Positions 25,586-35,130 of a stretch of DNA of 64,000 nucleotides are shown one piece after another. Below the pieces are notes generated by a model. That model saw only the letters and a list, made by a program, of their open reading frames with translations. It searched no databases and was not told where the DNA came from. Within the stretch, counting starts at the first letter, position 1. Each line of letters starts with the position of its first letter. This stretch comes from Ferrovibrio xuzhouensis (GTDB lineage Bacteria > Pseudomonadota > Alphaproteobacteria > Ferrovibrionales > Ferrovibrionaceae), in contig NZ_JBHRYJ010000006.1 in assembly GCF_042648965.1 (NCBI RefSeq), positions 62,001 to 126,000 of the forward strand, in the 5' to 3' direction. Both the position numbers and the translations under genes were made by a program.

Positions 25586-26959
25586 CTATTCCTGGTCCGG
25601 CAGGTAGCGACGCCGGTCGATACCGTAGCGCTCCATCTTTTCATTCAAGGTGCGGCGCGGCAGGCCGAGCCGCTCCATGGTCTGCCGCACATCGCCCTGG
25701 CTGTCGCCGAGTGCCGTCTCGATGCAACGCTTCTCGAAGGCGGCGACACTCGCCGCCAGGCTGCCGCGGCCTTCAGCGGCGGCCTCGCCGCGGCCGTCGA
25801 GGCCCGCCAGCGGACCCGACAGCGCCTTGAGGCCAAGCACGTGCCGCTCGGCAACATTGCGCAGCTCGCGCACATTGCCCGGCCAGTCATAGGCCTGCAG
25901 CGCCAGCAGGGTCGCCTCATCGGGCGGCAGGGCATCGCGGCCGTGCAACTGCGCCGCCTCGAGCGCGAAATGCTGGAACAGCAGCGGAATATCCTCGCGC
26001 CGCTCGCGCAGCGGCGGCAGCACCAGTTCGGCAACATTCAGGCGGTAATACAGATCCTCGCGAAACTGCCCGGCAGAGGCCGCCGCGCGCAGATCGACCT
26101 TGGTGGCGGCGACGACACGGAAATCGACCGGGATGGTGCGGTTCGATCCGAGACGCTCGATCACCTTGTCCTGCAGCACCCGCAGAAGCTTGGCCTGCAG
26201 GGCCAACGGCATGCTCTCGATCTCGTCGAGGAACAGCGTGCCGCGATCGGCATATTCCAGGCGGCCGACGCGGCGCTCGGCGGCACCGGTGAAGGCGCCG
26301 CGCTCGTAGCCCATCAATTCGCCTTCGAACAGCGCCTCGGGCACGGCGGCACAGTTGATCGCCACGAAGGGATGCGCGGCCCGCGGCCCGAGATCGTGCA
26401 GGCAGCGCGCCACCATTTCCTTGCCCGCCCCGGTCTCGCCGCGCACCAGCACCGGCACGGCGGTCGGCAGCAGGTCGAGAATGTCGCGCCGCAGCTCCTC
26501 GATGGCCCGGCCGGTGCCGATCAGCCGTCCGGCAATGTCGCTGCCCGACGACAGCCGCAGCAGCAGCCGGCGATTTTCCATCACCAGCCGGCGCTTGTCG
26601 GCGGCGCGGCGCAGGGTCTCGACCAGCCGCTCCGGCGAGAACGGCTTCTCGATGAAGTCGTAGGCACCGCGTCGCATGGCATCGACCGCCATGGCGATGT
26701 CGCCATGACCGGTGATCAGCACCACCGGCAGATCCGGATCGATGGCGCGCAGCCGTTCGAGGAACTGCAGGCCATCCATCTGCGGCAGCTTGACATCGGA
26801 AATCACGATGCCCGGATATTCCGGATTGAGCCGCTCGAGCGCCGCCATTGCCGTTTCATGCAGTTCGACCTCGAAATCGGCCAGCTCCAGCCACTGCCGC
26901 ATCGACAAGCGGACCGCCTTCTCGTCATCAACGAACAGAACCTGCGGCTTAGCACTCAT
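25586..26959 (-). CDS. Sigma-54-dependent response regulator, DctD type
   Basis: Receiver domain with phospho-acceptor Asp55 (VISDVKLPQMDG), AAA+ domain with Walker A GETGAGKE at 174-181, the sigma-54 contact loop GAFTGA at 221-226 and Walker B FLDEIE at 243-248. A Fis-type helix-turn-helix lies at the C-terminus (DVRQTMERLGLPRRTLNEKM). The 457-residue length matches DctD. The start at 26959 overlaps the kinase stop as ATGA and removes a 15-residue extension. It most likely activates the TAXI-TRAP operon downstream on the same strand. Confidence 0.93.
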   Translation of the reverse strand: MSAKPQVLFVDDEKAVRLSMRQWLELADFEVELHETAMAALERLNPEYPGIVISDVKLPQMDGLQFLERLRAIDPDLPVVLITGHGDIAMAVDAMRRGAYDFIEKPFSPERLVETLRRAADKRRLVMENRRLLLRLSSGSDIAGRLIGTGRAIEELRRDILDLLPTAVPVLVRGETGAGKEMVARCLHDLGPRAAHPFVAINCAAVPEALFEGELMGYERGAFTGAAERRVGRLEYADRGTLFLDEIESMPLALQAKLLRVLQDKVIERLGSNRTIPVDFRVVAATKVDLRAAASAGQFREDLYYRLNVAELVLPPLRERREDIPLLFQHFALEAAQLHGRDALPPDEATLLALQAYDWPGNVRELRNVAERHVLGLKALSGPLAGLDGRGEAAAEGRGSLAASVAAFEKRCIETALGDSQGDVRQTMERLGLPRRTLNEKMERYGIDRRRYLPDQE

Positions 26960-28809
26960 TCCCGGTCTCCGGTGGCGGCGTCCGGCGACGGCGCCGGCAG
27001 CCACAGGGTGAACACGGCGCCGCCCTGCGGCGCATTGTCGGCGACCAGCGTGCCGCCGAAATCGCGCACGATGCCATGCGAAATCGCCAGGCCGAGACCG
27101 AGGCCCTCGGCCTTCTGCTTGGTGGTGAAGAACGGATCGAACAGATGCGGCATGTGTTCCGGCGAGATACCGATGCCGGTGTCGGCGATACGCAACGCCC
27201 AGCCGCCGTCCTGTTCCGTCGCAGCGATATCCAGCCGGCGTACCGGGCCATCGACCATGGCATCGCAGGCATTGCGCAGCAGGTTGATCAGCACCTGCTC
27301 GATGCGGATGTCGTCGGCCGCCACGGTGGCGGTCTCGGGGACATCGATCCGCACGTCGACGGATTCGAGGCGTAGCCGGCTGTCGAGCAGCATGATGGCG
27401 CGCCGCAGCACTGTGCGCAGCAGCACCGGCTTGCGGTCGGCGACGCTCTTGCGGGCAAAGACCTTCAGATGGCGCGAGATTTCCGCCATGCGCCGGGTCA
27501 GGTCCTCGATCATCGACAGGTTGCCGGTGACGCTGGCGAGGTCGCCGCGCGACACATGCACCTTGGACGCGGCGGCATAGGTGCTGATCGCGGTCAGCGG
27601 CTGGTTGATCTCATGGGCGATGGCCGCCGACATCTGGCCGAGCGCCGCCAGCTTGCCGGCCTGCACCAGTTCGTCCTGCGCCTCGCGCAAGATGCTTTCG
27701 GCCCGCTCGCGTTCGATAATCTGTTTCTGCAGGTCGGCGGTACGCTCGGCAACGCGCAGTTCCAGTTCGTCGCGGGCCCGGCGCAGGGTCGCCGCCATCG
27801 CCTCGCGCGCCTGCTGGCGCAGGCGGTACTGGCGCAGGAACAGGAAGGTTAGTGCCAGCAACGCGCAGATGGCCAAGGTGGCGAACACCGCCTGCCTGCC
27901 CTGGTTGGCGGCCGGCGCAGTATCCGACAGATAGATCATCTGCCAGTGATAGCCCGGCAGCGGCTGGTCCTGCCGCAGGTAGTCGCGGCCGGCCAGCGCC
28001 ACCAGCGACGCCCCGTTCCAGTGGCCGGCACCATGCAGCGGCAGGGGACGCAGGTCGAGGCCGGTATACTTGCGGGTATCCTCGAGCGTCTTGCGGGCCG
28101 CGGCATCCAGCGGCCGCAGGGCGGTGAAGCGCCAGGCCGGCCGGCTGGACAGGAAGACCACGCCGAACTCGTCGACCAGCAGCACGGATTCGCCGGCCTG
28201 TTCCCATTCACGCTGCAGCGGTTCGATGTCGAGGCGCACCACCACCGTGCCGATCGGCTCACCACCGTCTTCCACGGCTTCGGCGAAGAAGAATGCCGGC
28301 TGTCCGGTGGTGGCGCCGATGGCGAAGAAACGGCCCCGTCCATGCGCCAGCGCGTTCTGGAAATAGGGCCGGAAGCTGTAATTCTGCCCGACGAAGCTGG
28401 TCGGCTCGGACCAGTTGCTGGCGGCCCGCGTGGTGCCGTCGAGACTCATCACATACAGCACCGAAGTGCGGGCGGCGGCATTGAGCCGCTGCAGCCGCGC
28501 ATTGACGTTCTGGATCAGTTGCGGATCGTCCGGATGGCGCAGCAGAGCCCGCACGTCGCGATCCTGCGCCAGCACGCCGGGCAGGTATTCGTATTTCTCC
28601 AGATGATTGCGGAAGGACGAGAGGTAGAGGCCAAGCCGCTGGCGGCCGCGCCCCTCGATATCCTCCATGCCCGACTGGCGCAGCAGGCTGCCCGCCCACC
28701 AAGCCAGCAGCAGCGACAGCGCCAGGAACACCGCCGCGAAGCCGAGCAGCCGGCGCCGGGGCGGCGTCAGCATCAGCGGCATCGAGAGAGACGGAAACTG
28801 GGCGGTCAT
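26956..28809 (-). CDS. Sensor histidine kinase, DctB type
   Basis: Inner-membrane kinase of 617 residues. One helix lies near residues 21-41, followed by a periplasmic double-Cache-like sensor (NWSEPTSFVGQNYSFRPYF and FFAEAVEDGGEPIGTVVVRLD), then a second helix (AVFATLAICALLALTFLFL). A coiled coil (RDELELRVAERTADLQKQ), the H-box AIAHEINQPLTAIS, and an ATPase domain with NLLRNACDA and GLGLGLAISHGIV complete it. DctB kinases sense organic acids. This pair probably senses the solute carried by the neighbouring TAXI system. The start at 28809 is not certain, because an ATG six codons upstream is equally plausible. Confidence 0.9.
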   Translation of the reverse strand: MTAQFPSLSMPLMLTPPRRRLLGFAAVFLALSLLLAWWAGSLLRQSGMEDIEGRGRQRLGLYLSSFRNHLEKYEYLPGVLAQDRDVRALLRHPDDPQLIQNVNARLQRLNAAARTSVLYVMSLDGTTRAASNWSEPTSFVGQNYSFRPYFQNALAHGRGRFFAIGATTGQPAFFFAEAVEDGGEPIGTVVVRLDIEPLQREWEQAGESVLLVDEFGVVFLSSRPAWRFTALRPLDAAARKTLEDTRKYTGLDLRPLPLHGAGHWNGASLVALAGRDYLRQDQPLPGYHWQMIYLSDTAPAANQGRQAVFATLAICALLALTFLFLRQYRLRQQAREAMAATLRRARDELELRVAERTADLQKQIIERERAESILREAQDELVQAGKLAALGQMSAAIAHEINQPLTAISTYAAASKVHVSRGDLASVTGNLSMIEDLTRRMAEISRHLKVFARKSVADRKPVLLRTVLRRAIMLLDSRLRLESVDVRIDVPETATVAADDIRIEQVLINLLRNACDAMVDGPVRRLDIAATEQDGGWALRIADTGIGISPEHMPHLFDPFFTTKQKAEGLGLGLAISHGIVRDFGGTLVADNAPQGGAVFTLWLPAPSPDAATGDRE

Positions 28810-28891
28810 CGGGCCTGCGCGGATCATCCGGAAGAATGGCCCACTATTGCCGATTTTGCCGCGCTCGCAAGGCCCGCGCCGTGGCTGCAGG

Positions 28892-30694
28892 TCAGGCCGG
28901 CGGGGCGCGTCGTGCCAGCAGCAGATTGCCGAGCAGCGGCAGGGCATAGGCCGCGGCCGTCAGGCACCAGAAGATCGCCTCGCGATTGCTCAGCGTCTCG
29001 ATCAGCAGCACTAGCACCGGCAGGGCCAGCAGCAGGAAGACAAGCGCCGCCTCGACCAGGAAACTGCCGCCGGCAGCCGTACCTGCGGGCTGCGGCTGCC
29101 GCGTGAAGGCGGCTCCGAGCGCCAGCAGGGCCGCGCCGCGCTCATTGCCGCCACCCAGCCAGACGCCGAGCAATCGCAGGGCGGCGAAGCCGCAGACCGG
29201 CAGCAGGAAATAGTCGAGCGGAAAATCGCGATAGCGGCCGGCGACCACCAGCATCAGGCACTGATAGGCGGCCAGCAGCGCGAACAGTCCGAACAGCCAC
29301 TCCCCGGCACGGGCACGCTGCCGGTCGCGGAACTGAGCCTGCAGGGCCGGCGCCGCCCGGCGATAAAGAAACGGCAGATAGAGCGGTGCGAGGCGGCGGA
29401 TCTCGGCCAGCCGTGCCGCCAGCGGCAGCACAGGTGCCGCCGGCTGCGGCCGGCGGCCGAAGCGGTCGAGCAATTCGCCGGTCAGCAGGCCGGCGAAAAC
29501 CGCCTGCAACAGGGCCATCACCACGAATTCGCCAAAGCGCAGCATGGAATAATTGTGCGACAGGCCGAACTCGAACGTGCCGGCCAGGAAGGCGCCCAGC
29601 ATCTGCACATACAGCACCGCCGCCAGCATGCGCGGCAGTGGCAGGGCGGCCAGCCGCGGCGCCCGCGGGATCAGCAGGATCAGGGCCACCAGCAGGGCGA
29701 TGCCGGACACCAGCGGCCATTGCGGCAGATTGGAAACCTTGCCGCCGAGCTGGTATTTCGGCTGGCGGAATTCGTCGAGCACGCCCCAGGCGCCGCCGAC
29801 GGTGCCCTCCAGCGCCACCTTCCACGGCTGGTCGAAGGCCTCGACAAGGTTGTACTGCAGCTTTTCGCGCTCGGCGAGGCGCAGGAAGTCGGCAATGAAG
29901 GTCGCCGCCTCGATCTGCGACGGGATGGCGGCGCGGCGCGAGCGGCCCTGGCTCGGCCAGCCGACCTCGCCGATCACCACCGGCTTGCCGGGCAGCGCCT
30001 GCCGTACCTTGCGGTAGACCTCCATGATATGCGCCATGGCGTGGTCGACGCCGACCGGCATGTCTTCCCAGTAGGGCAGGAAATGCACAGTGACGAAATC
30101 GACCTCGTTCAGCAGCTGCGGGAAGCGCAGCCAGAATTCCCACACATCGGCATAGGTCACCGGCTGCTTCACCGCCGCCTTGATGCGGCGGATATAGCCG
30201 ATCAGCTGGTCGACCGTGAGGTCCTTGCGCAGCAGCACCTCGTTGCCGACCACCAGCGATTTGATGGTCTCCGGGTATTCGTTGGCGAGTTTGATCGCCG
30301 CTGCCACCTCGGCCTCGTTGATGGCGAGGTCGGCGCCGAGCCAGACGCCCTGCATGACGCTGATGCCATAGCGGCCGGCTTCCTTCGGCACGATATCGAG
30401 GCCCTCGCGCGCCGTGTAGGTGCGCACGCCGCGGGTGATGCCGCGCAGGCTGGCGAGGTCCTCCTCGACCTCTTCGGGCGTCGGATAGACCTTGTTGAGC
30501 GGCCCCTGGCCGCGGCGGAACGGCGCAAAGGACACGCTGGCGATCTCGGTCGGCACCGCGCCGGGCGCGTTGTCGCCGACCGGCACCGGCCGGTTCTGCC
30601 ACCACCAACCGAGAATGTTGAGCGCCGCCGCCAGTGCCACGCAGGCAAACAGCAGCAGGATGCGGGAGGCCGGCTTCGATGTCGGCGCGTGCAT
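28892..30694 (-). CDS. GH17-domain membrane protein (beta-1,3-glucan hydrolase/transglucosylase)
   Basis: A 600-residue protein with one N-terminal helix (ILLLFACVALAAALNILGWW), a periplasmic GH17 domain (about residues 50-310) and a C-terminal half with about nine helices. The GH17 acid/base Glu is in VGNEVLLR and the nucleophile Glu in VIGEVGWPSQGRS. In proteobacteria such domains act as beta-1,3-glucosyltransferases that branch or cyclise periplasmic glucans. It starts 35 bases after the GH17-GT2 gene stops, so the two are probably one operon. The start removes an 82-residue overlap region without similarity. Confidence 0.85.
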   Translation of the reverse strand: MHAPTSKPASRILLLFACVALAAALNILGWWWQNRPVPVGDNAPGAVPTEIASVSFAPFRRGQGPLNKVYPTPEEVEEDLASLRGITRGVRTYTAREGLDIVPKEAGRYGISVMQGVWLGADLAINEAEVAAAIKLANEYPETIKSLVVGNEVLLRKDLTVDQLIGYIRRIKAAVKQPVTYADVWEFWLRFPQLLNEVDFVTVHFLPYWEDMPVGVDHAMAHIMEVYRKVRQALPGKPVVIGEVGWPSQGRSRRAAIPSQIEAATFIADFLRLAEREKLQYNLVEAFDQPWKVALEGTVGGAWGVLDEFRQPKYQLGGKVSNLPQWPLVSGIALLVALILLIPRAPRLAALPLPRMLAAVLYVQMLGAFLAGTFEFGLSHNYSMLRFGEFVVMALLQAVFAGLLTGELLDRFGRRPQPAAPVLPLAARLAEIRRLAPLYLPFLYRRAAPALQAQFRDRQRARAGEWLFGLFALLAAYQCLMLVVAGRYRDFPLDYFLLPVCGFAALRLLGVWLGGGNERGAALLALGAAFTRQPQPAGTAAGGSFLVEAALVFLLLALPVLVLLIETLSNREAIFWCLTAAAYALPLLGNLLLARRAPPA

Positions 30695-30729
30695 GCGATG
30701 GCGGTCCGGTCGGGAGTGTGCGGGGCCGG

Positions 30730-33381
30730 CTATTGCGCCGGACTGCCCTGTTGCGAGGGAATGTCGGTCGGCTTGGCCGCAGCAGGCTTGTCCGCCGGCG
30801 CCGCCGAAGGCGCGTCCGGCCGGCGTCCCATGGTGCTGATCGTCGCCAGCGCCAGCGACGCCCAGTAGGGCACCGACTGCGCCCACATCACGATCGCCCA
30901 GAGTCGCGCTTCCGGATCCTCGCCGCCCTGGAAGTTCCACATGCCGATGCCGGCCAGCAGCAGCAGGGCGCCGAGCAGCACCTCCTCCTGCGCCATGATC
31001 AGCGCCTGGATGACCGCCGCCTGGCCCTCGTGCTTGGGCGTGCGGATGAAGGGCAGCTTGGAGGTGAACAGGCCATACAGCATCGCCTTGGCGATGGTAT
31101 AGGTCAGCGCCAGACCGGCGAGGCCGGCGCCCATGCGCTGGCGGAAGCTGCAGGGTACGCGGATTTTATACAGCCACAGGAACTGCGCCAGCTTGGCGCC
31201 GAACACGGCGACGACCGGCAGCAGGAACAGCGCCAGCGGCAGTTCGAAATACTTCGGCAGGATCAGCACGCCGACCGTCCACACCAGCGAGGCGATGGCG
31301 AAGATCAGGCCGAGCGCATCGGCGAACCACGGCATCCAGCCGGTGACGAAATGGTAGCGCTGCATCGGGTCGAGTTTGCGCTCGTCGCCCGGCAGCATGT
31401 CGCGCCAGTGCCGCTTGATGATCTGCACCGCACCATAGGCCCAGCGGAAGCGCTGGCTCTTGTAGCCCGAGAAGCTGTCGGGCGTCAGGCCGTAGCCATA
31501 GCGGCGGTCGGTATAGACCGAATGCCAGCCACCGGCGAGCAGGCGCAGGCCCATCTCGGCATCCTCGCAGATGCACCACTCGGCCCAGCGCCCGACATGG
31601 TCGATGGCGGCGCGGCGCACCAGGGTCATGGTGCCATGCTGGATGATGGCATCGCGTTCGTTGCGCTGGACCATGCCGATCTGGAAGAAGCCGGCATATT
31701 CCCAGTTGATGAATTCCTTGAAGGTGTCGCCCGGCCAGTCGTAATGGTCCTGCGGCGCCTGCACGAAGCCAATGTCCGGGCGATCGAAATACGGCACCAG
31801 CGACTTCAGCCAGTCCGGTTCGACCAGATAGTCCGCATCGATCACGCCGACGATCTCGACATCCGGCGCGGTATTGTTCAGCGCGAAGTTCAGCGCCCCG
31901 GCCTTGTAGCCCTTGAGCGGCGCAACATGGAAGAAGCGGAAGCGGTCGCCCAGCGTGGCGCAGTATTCCTCAACCGGCCGCCAGATCTTCTCATCCTTGG
32001 TATTGTTGTCGATGATCAGGACTTCGAAATTCGGATAATCGAGCCGCGCCAGCGCATCCAGCGTCTTCTTCAGCATCTCCGGCGGCTCGTTATAGGCCGG
32101 CACATGGATCGACACCTTCGGCCAGCTGCGGTCGACGTCCGACGGGAACGGCAGGAAATGCCGCTTGCGCCGGCTGGCCCAGATCACTTCCGACAGTTCG
32201 AGGCCTTCCGCCAGCACCACCATGAACAGCAGCAGCAGCAGCGGCAGCAGCATCGCCCACATCAGCGCGATGCCGGGACTCATGTAGGTGCGCAGGCCGG
32301 AATCGACCACCATGACCAGCGCCGAGGTCACCAGCTGGATCAGCGCGCCGAAAAAGAAGCGGCCGAAGAAACGCAGCTCGGACCAGCGCGCCAGGAACCA
32401 GGCCATCAGCGGCAGGGCCAACAGCACGCTGGCGGCGGCCAGCTGCGGCCAGTGCGGCCGGTCGTTGACCGGGCCGACCATGGGGAATTTCGGCGTGCGG
32501 TCGGCGGTATAGATGCCCCAGTAGGCGCCGACCGAGCCCTCGATGTTGCGCTTCCACGGCTGGTCGAAGGCTTCCTGGATGAAATAGTCGAGGCCGCGCT
32601 GGTTGGCGGTGTTGAGGAAGGCACGCAGGAAGCCGGCCTGGGTGGTCGGGCTCGGCACGGCATCGCGGCGGATGCGGCCTTCCGACGGCCAGCCGATCTC
32701 GGTGATCACCACCTTCTTGGTCGGATAGGCATCCTTGACCTGCTGGTAGCGGCTGAGCGCATATTCCATCGCCTTGTCGGCCGGCTGGCCTTCCCAGTAG
32801 GGCAGCAGATGGATGGCGATGTAATCGACTTCCTTGCCGAGCTGCGGATAGCGCAGCCAGATATCCCAGGTCTCCGGTGTCGACACCTCGACATGGCGGC
32901 CGGACAGTTCGGTGCGCACGCGGCGGATATACTGGATCAGATCCTGGATCGGCATGTCGCCGCGCAGCAGGGTCTCGTTGCCGACCAGCACGCGGTGCAC
33001 GTTGTCCTGCGTCTTGGCGATGCGGACGAGATTGGCGATTTCCTGTTCGTTGCGCTCAAGCCGGCTGTCGAGCCAGCTGCCCTGCACGACCTCGAGGCCA
33101 TAGCGGTCGGCGATCTCGGCGATCTTGCCCTGGCCGTCGAGTGTCGAGTAAGTGCGGATCTGCCTGACCTGGCCGGCCAGCAGCTGCATGTCGCGCTCGA
33201 TGTCCTTGTCGCTCGGCATCTTGTCGCCGCGCGGATCCTGATCGCCCTGGAACGGCGAATAGTCGACGCCATTGATCAGCTGCCCCCAGGGGCGCGGCTC
33301 GACCGGGCGGTTGAGATAGGCCCAGCCGGCAATGTTGACGGCGGCGATCAGGAGAAGGACGAAAAGTCCCGAGTAGCGCAT
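30730..33381 (-). CDS. GH17-GT2 fusion, cyclic/branched beta-glucan synthase (NdvB-like)
   Basis: An 883-residue inner-membrane protein. A signal-anchor helix is followed by a periplasmic GH17 domain (VGNETLLR, VITEIGWPSEG as catalytic Glu sites) and helices near residues 305-390. A cytoplasmic GT2 domain follows, with VSIHVPAYNEPPEML, the DxD-type DADYLVEPDW, the ED of CEDAEMGLRL and the QRFRW motif. Four or more C-terminal helices follow it. This architecture matches NdvB-type beta-1,3/1,6-glucan synthases known from Bradyrhizobium and Pseudomonas. The product is probably a periplasmic osmoregulated glucan. The C-terminus is Ala/Pro/Lys-rich. Confidence 0.88.
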   Translation of the reverse strand: MRYSGLFVLLLIAAVNIAGWAYLNRPVEPRPWGQLINGVDYSPFQGDQDPRGDKMPSDKDIERDMQLLAGQVRQIRTYSTLDGQGKIAEIADRYGLEVVQGSWLDSRLERNEQEIANLVRIAKTQDNVHRVLVGNETLLRGDMPIQDLIQYIRRVRTELSGRHVEVSTPETWDIWLRYPQLGKEVDYIAIHLLPYWEGQPADKAMEYALSRYQQVKDAYPTKKVVITEIGWPSEGRIRRDAVPSPTTQAGFLRAFLNTANQRGLDYFIQEAFDQPWKRNIEGSVGAYWGIYTADRTPKFPMVGPVNDRPHWPQLAAASVLLALPLMAWFLARWSELRFFGRFFFGALIQLVTSALVMVVDSGLRTYMSPGIALMWAMLLPLLLLLFMVVLAEGLELSEVIWASRRKRHFLPFPSDVDRSWPKVSIHVPAYNEPPEMLKKTLDALARLDYPNFEVLIIDNNTKDEKIWRPVEEYCATLGDRFRFFHVAPLKGYKAGALNFALNNTAPDVEIVGVIDADYLVEPDWLKSLVPYFDRPDIGFVQAPQDHYDWPGDTFKEFINWEYAGFFQIGMVQRNERDAIIQHGTMTLVRRAAIDHVGRWAEWCICEDAEMGLRLLAGGWHSVYTDRRYGYGLTPDSFSGYKSQRFRWAYGAVQIIKRHWRDMLPGDERKLDPMQRYHFVTGWMPWFADALGLIFAIASLVWTVGVLILPKYFELPLALFLLPVVAVFGAKLAQFLWLYKIRVPCSFRQRMGAGLAGLALTYTIAKAMLYGLFTSKLPFIRTPKHEGQAAVIQALIMAQEEVLLGALLLLAGIGMWNFQGGEDPEARLWAIVMWAQSVPYWASLALATISTMGRRPDAPSAAPADKPAAAKPTDIPSQQGSPAQ

Positions 33382-33555
33382 GGCTGCCCTTGGCGAAATG
33401 ATGACTGCAGAACGCCGGCAGCGGCCGTTGATCTCGCCTGATCCCCCGGCCGGACGTGATCCGGTCCGGACGGGTTCTAGGCTGGTAATATGGCGGCTTT
33501 GCGGCGACCGGCGGACTATACGGGGGCGTCGGAAAAGAGTCGAGAGGACAGCCGG

Positions 33556-34059
33556 TTATCGTCCGGTAATGCCACGCGCGATACTGCCCCCGCCGATCGG
33601 CAGCGGCCCGTCGGCCTTGACCGCGCGCAGCACGAAGTTGGAGCGGATGTCCTTGACCATCGGCAGCACCAGCAACTGCCCGGTCAGCAGCCTTTCGTAG
33701 GCGGCGAGGTCGGCGACCACAAGCTCTGCGACAAAATCCGGCTCGCCCGACACCATATTGGCCGCCACCACCTCCGGCATCGCCTCCAGCGTCTTCTGCA
33801 GCGCGGCGGCATTCTCCGCCGAATGCTTCTCGACCTTGATCTCGATATAGACGGTGAGGCCAAGGCCGAGCCGGCCGCGGTCGAGGATGGCGCGATAGCC
33901 GCGGATATAGCCTTCCTGCTCCAGCCGCTTGACCCGGCGCAGGCAGGGCGACGGCGACAAGCCAACCCGGTCAGCCAGCTCGACATTGCTCAGCCGGCCG
34001 TCCGCCTGCAGGGCGGCGAGGATTCGCCGGTCGAATTCGTCCAGCCCGGAATCGGGCAT
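33556..34059 (-). CDS. Lrp/AsnC family transcriptional regulator
   Basis: A 167-residue DNA-binding protein with an N-terminal helix-turn-helix (LDEFDRRILAALQADGRLSNVELADRVGLSPSPCLRRVKRLE) and a C-terminal RAM ligand domain (residues about 70-145). The start MPDSGLDEFD at 34059 has GAGGTGGATC upstream. It is divergent from an EamA exporter gene, 64 bases away, a common arrangement in which Lrp proteins control an amino-acid exporter. Confidence 0.92.
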   Translation of the reverse strand: MPDSGLDEFDRRILAALQADGRLSNVELADRVGLSPSPCLRRVKRLEQEGYIRGYRAILDRGRLGLGLTVYIEIKVEKHSAENAAALQKTLEAMPEVVAANMVSGEPDFVAELVVADLAAYERLLTGQLLVLPMVKDIRSNFVLRAVKADGPLPIGGGSIARGITGR

Positions 34060-34123
34060 GATCCACCTCAATTTCGACCCGTGAAGGCCTGTTGTTGCTG
34101 GAATCTAGCGTTTCAAGGCACAA

Positions 34124-35128
34124 ATGCGCAAGGACATGCCGACCCCGGATATGCATGATGCCGCCATGACCAACACTGCCCCGCCGCTTCCCGTCCCGCC
34201 GGCCCCGCTTGCCGCCGCCGACCTGCTGCCGCGCGACCGCCTGCTGGGCGTCGGCGCCGCGCTGGTCACCATCGTGATCTGGGCCAGCTTCATCGTGGTC
34301 AGCCGCTTCGGCGCCACCCACAGCCTGACCGTCTGGGACGTCGCCTTCCTGCGCTACGCGCCGACCACCCTGCTGCTGGCGCCGCTCTGCGTGAAATCCT
34401 GGCCGCGGCTGCGCCAGGCCGGCCCGCTCAAGCTCGGCCTGATGGCGGTCGGCGGCGGCATGCCCTTCCTGCTGGTCGGCATGAGCGGCATGCAGTTCGC
34501 GCCGGCCGCCCATGCCGGCGCCATGATGCCGGGCGCCATGCCGCTGTTCGTCGCGCTGTTCGCCGCGGTGGTCTTCGGCGAACGCTATCCGGCGGTGCGG
34601 CTCGGCGGTTTCGCGCTAATCGTCGTCGGCGTGCTGGCCATCGGCGGCTACCATCTGTTCCTGCTCGGCACCGGCTACTGGCGCGGCCATCTGCTGTTCC
34701 TGACCGCCGCCGCGCTGTGGGCCGGCTATACGCTGGCGCTGAAGCGGGCGGCATTGCCGGCCCTGCCGGCCATCGCCTTCATCTACGTGCTGGGCGGCGC
34801 CCTCTATGCGCCGGTCTATTTCCTCGCCCTGCCCTCGCATCTGGCCACCACGCCCTGGCCGGAGATCGGCCTGCAGCTGGTGCAGGGAATCCTGTCCGGC
34901 GTGATCAGCCTGTTCACCTACAGCGTGGCCGTCACCCGGCTCGGACCCACGAAAGCCGCCGCCTTCGGCGCACTGGCCCCGGCGCTGGCAGCCGTCGCCG
35001 CCATTCCGCTGCTCGGCGAATGGCCGGACACCGCAAGCTGGGCCGGCATTCCGGCCATCGTGCTCGGCGTGATGTTGGCCAATGGCGCATTTGGTGGTAA
35101 ACCTGCATCTAACCTTAAAGGAGGTTAG
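34124..35128 (+). CDS. EamA-family (DMT) transporter
   Basis: A 334-residue protein with ten helices, beginning LLGVGAALVTIVIWASFIVVSRF, and a second EamA repeat starting near GHLLFLTAAALWAGYTLALK. It is a likely exporter of amino acids or related metabolites under the divergent Lrp regulator. The ATG at 34124 has AAGG five bases upstream. Other in-frame ATGs at 34136, 34151 and 34166 are weaker. The Shine-Dalgarno site of the next gene (AAAGGAGG) lies inside its last codons. Confidence 0.86.
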   Translation: MRKDMPTPDMHDAAMTNTAPPLPVPPAPLAAADLLPRDRLLGVGAALVTIVIWASFIVVSRFGATHSLTVWDVAFLRYAPTTLLLAPLCVKSWPRLRQAGPLKLGLMAVGGGMPFLLVGMSGMQFAPAAHAGAMMPGAMPLFVALFAAVVFGERYPAVRLGGFALIVVGVLAIGGYHLFLLGTGYWRGHLLFLTAAALWAGYTLALKRAALPALPAIAFIYVLGGALYAPVYFLALPSHLATTPWPEIGLQLVQGILSGVISLFTYSVAVTRLGPTKAAAFGALAPALAAVAAIPLLGEWPDTASWAGIPAIVLGVMLANGAFGGKPASNLKGG

Positions 35129-35130
35129 AT

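Noticed and set aside
25053..25607. Short frames in the 520-base gap before dctD
   Set aside because: No ribosome sites, overlapping each other, and inconsistent composition. Regulatory DNA is the better reading.
30634..33441. 935-residue open frame antisense to the GH17-GT2 gene
   Set aside because: The opposite strand has complete catalytic motifs, while this frame has none.
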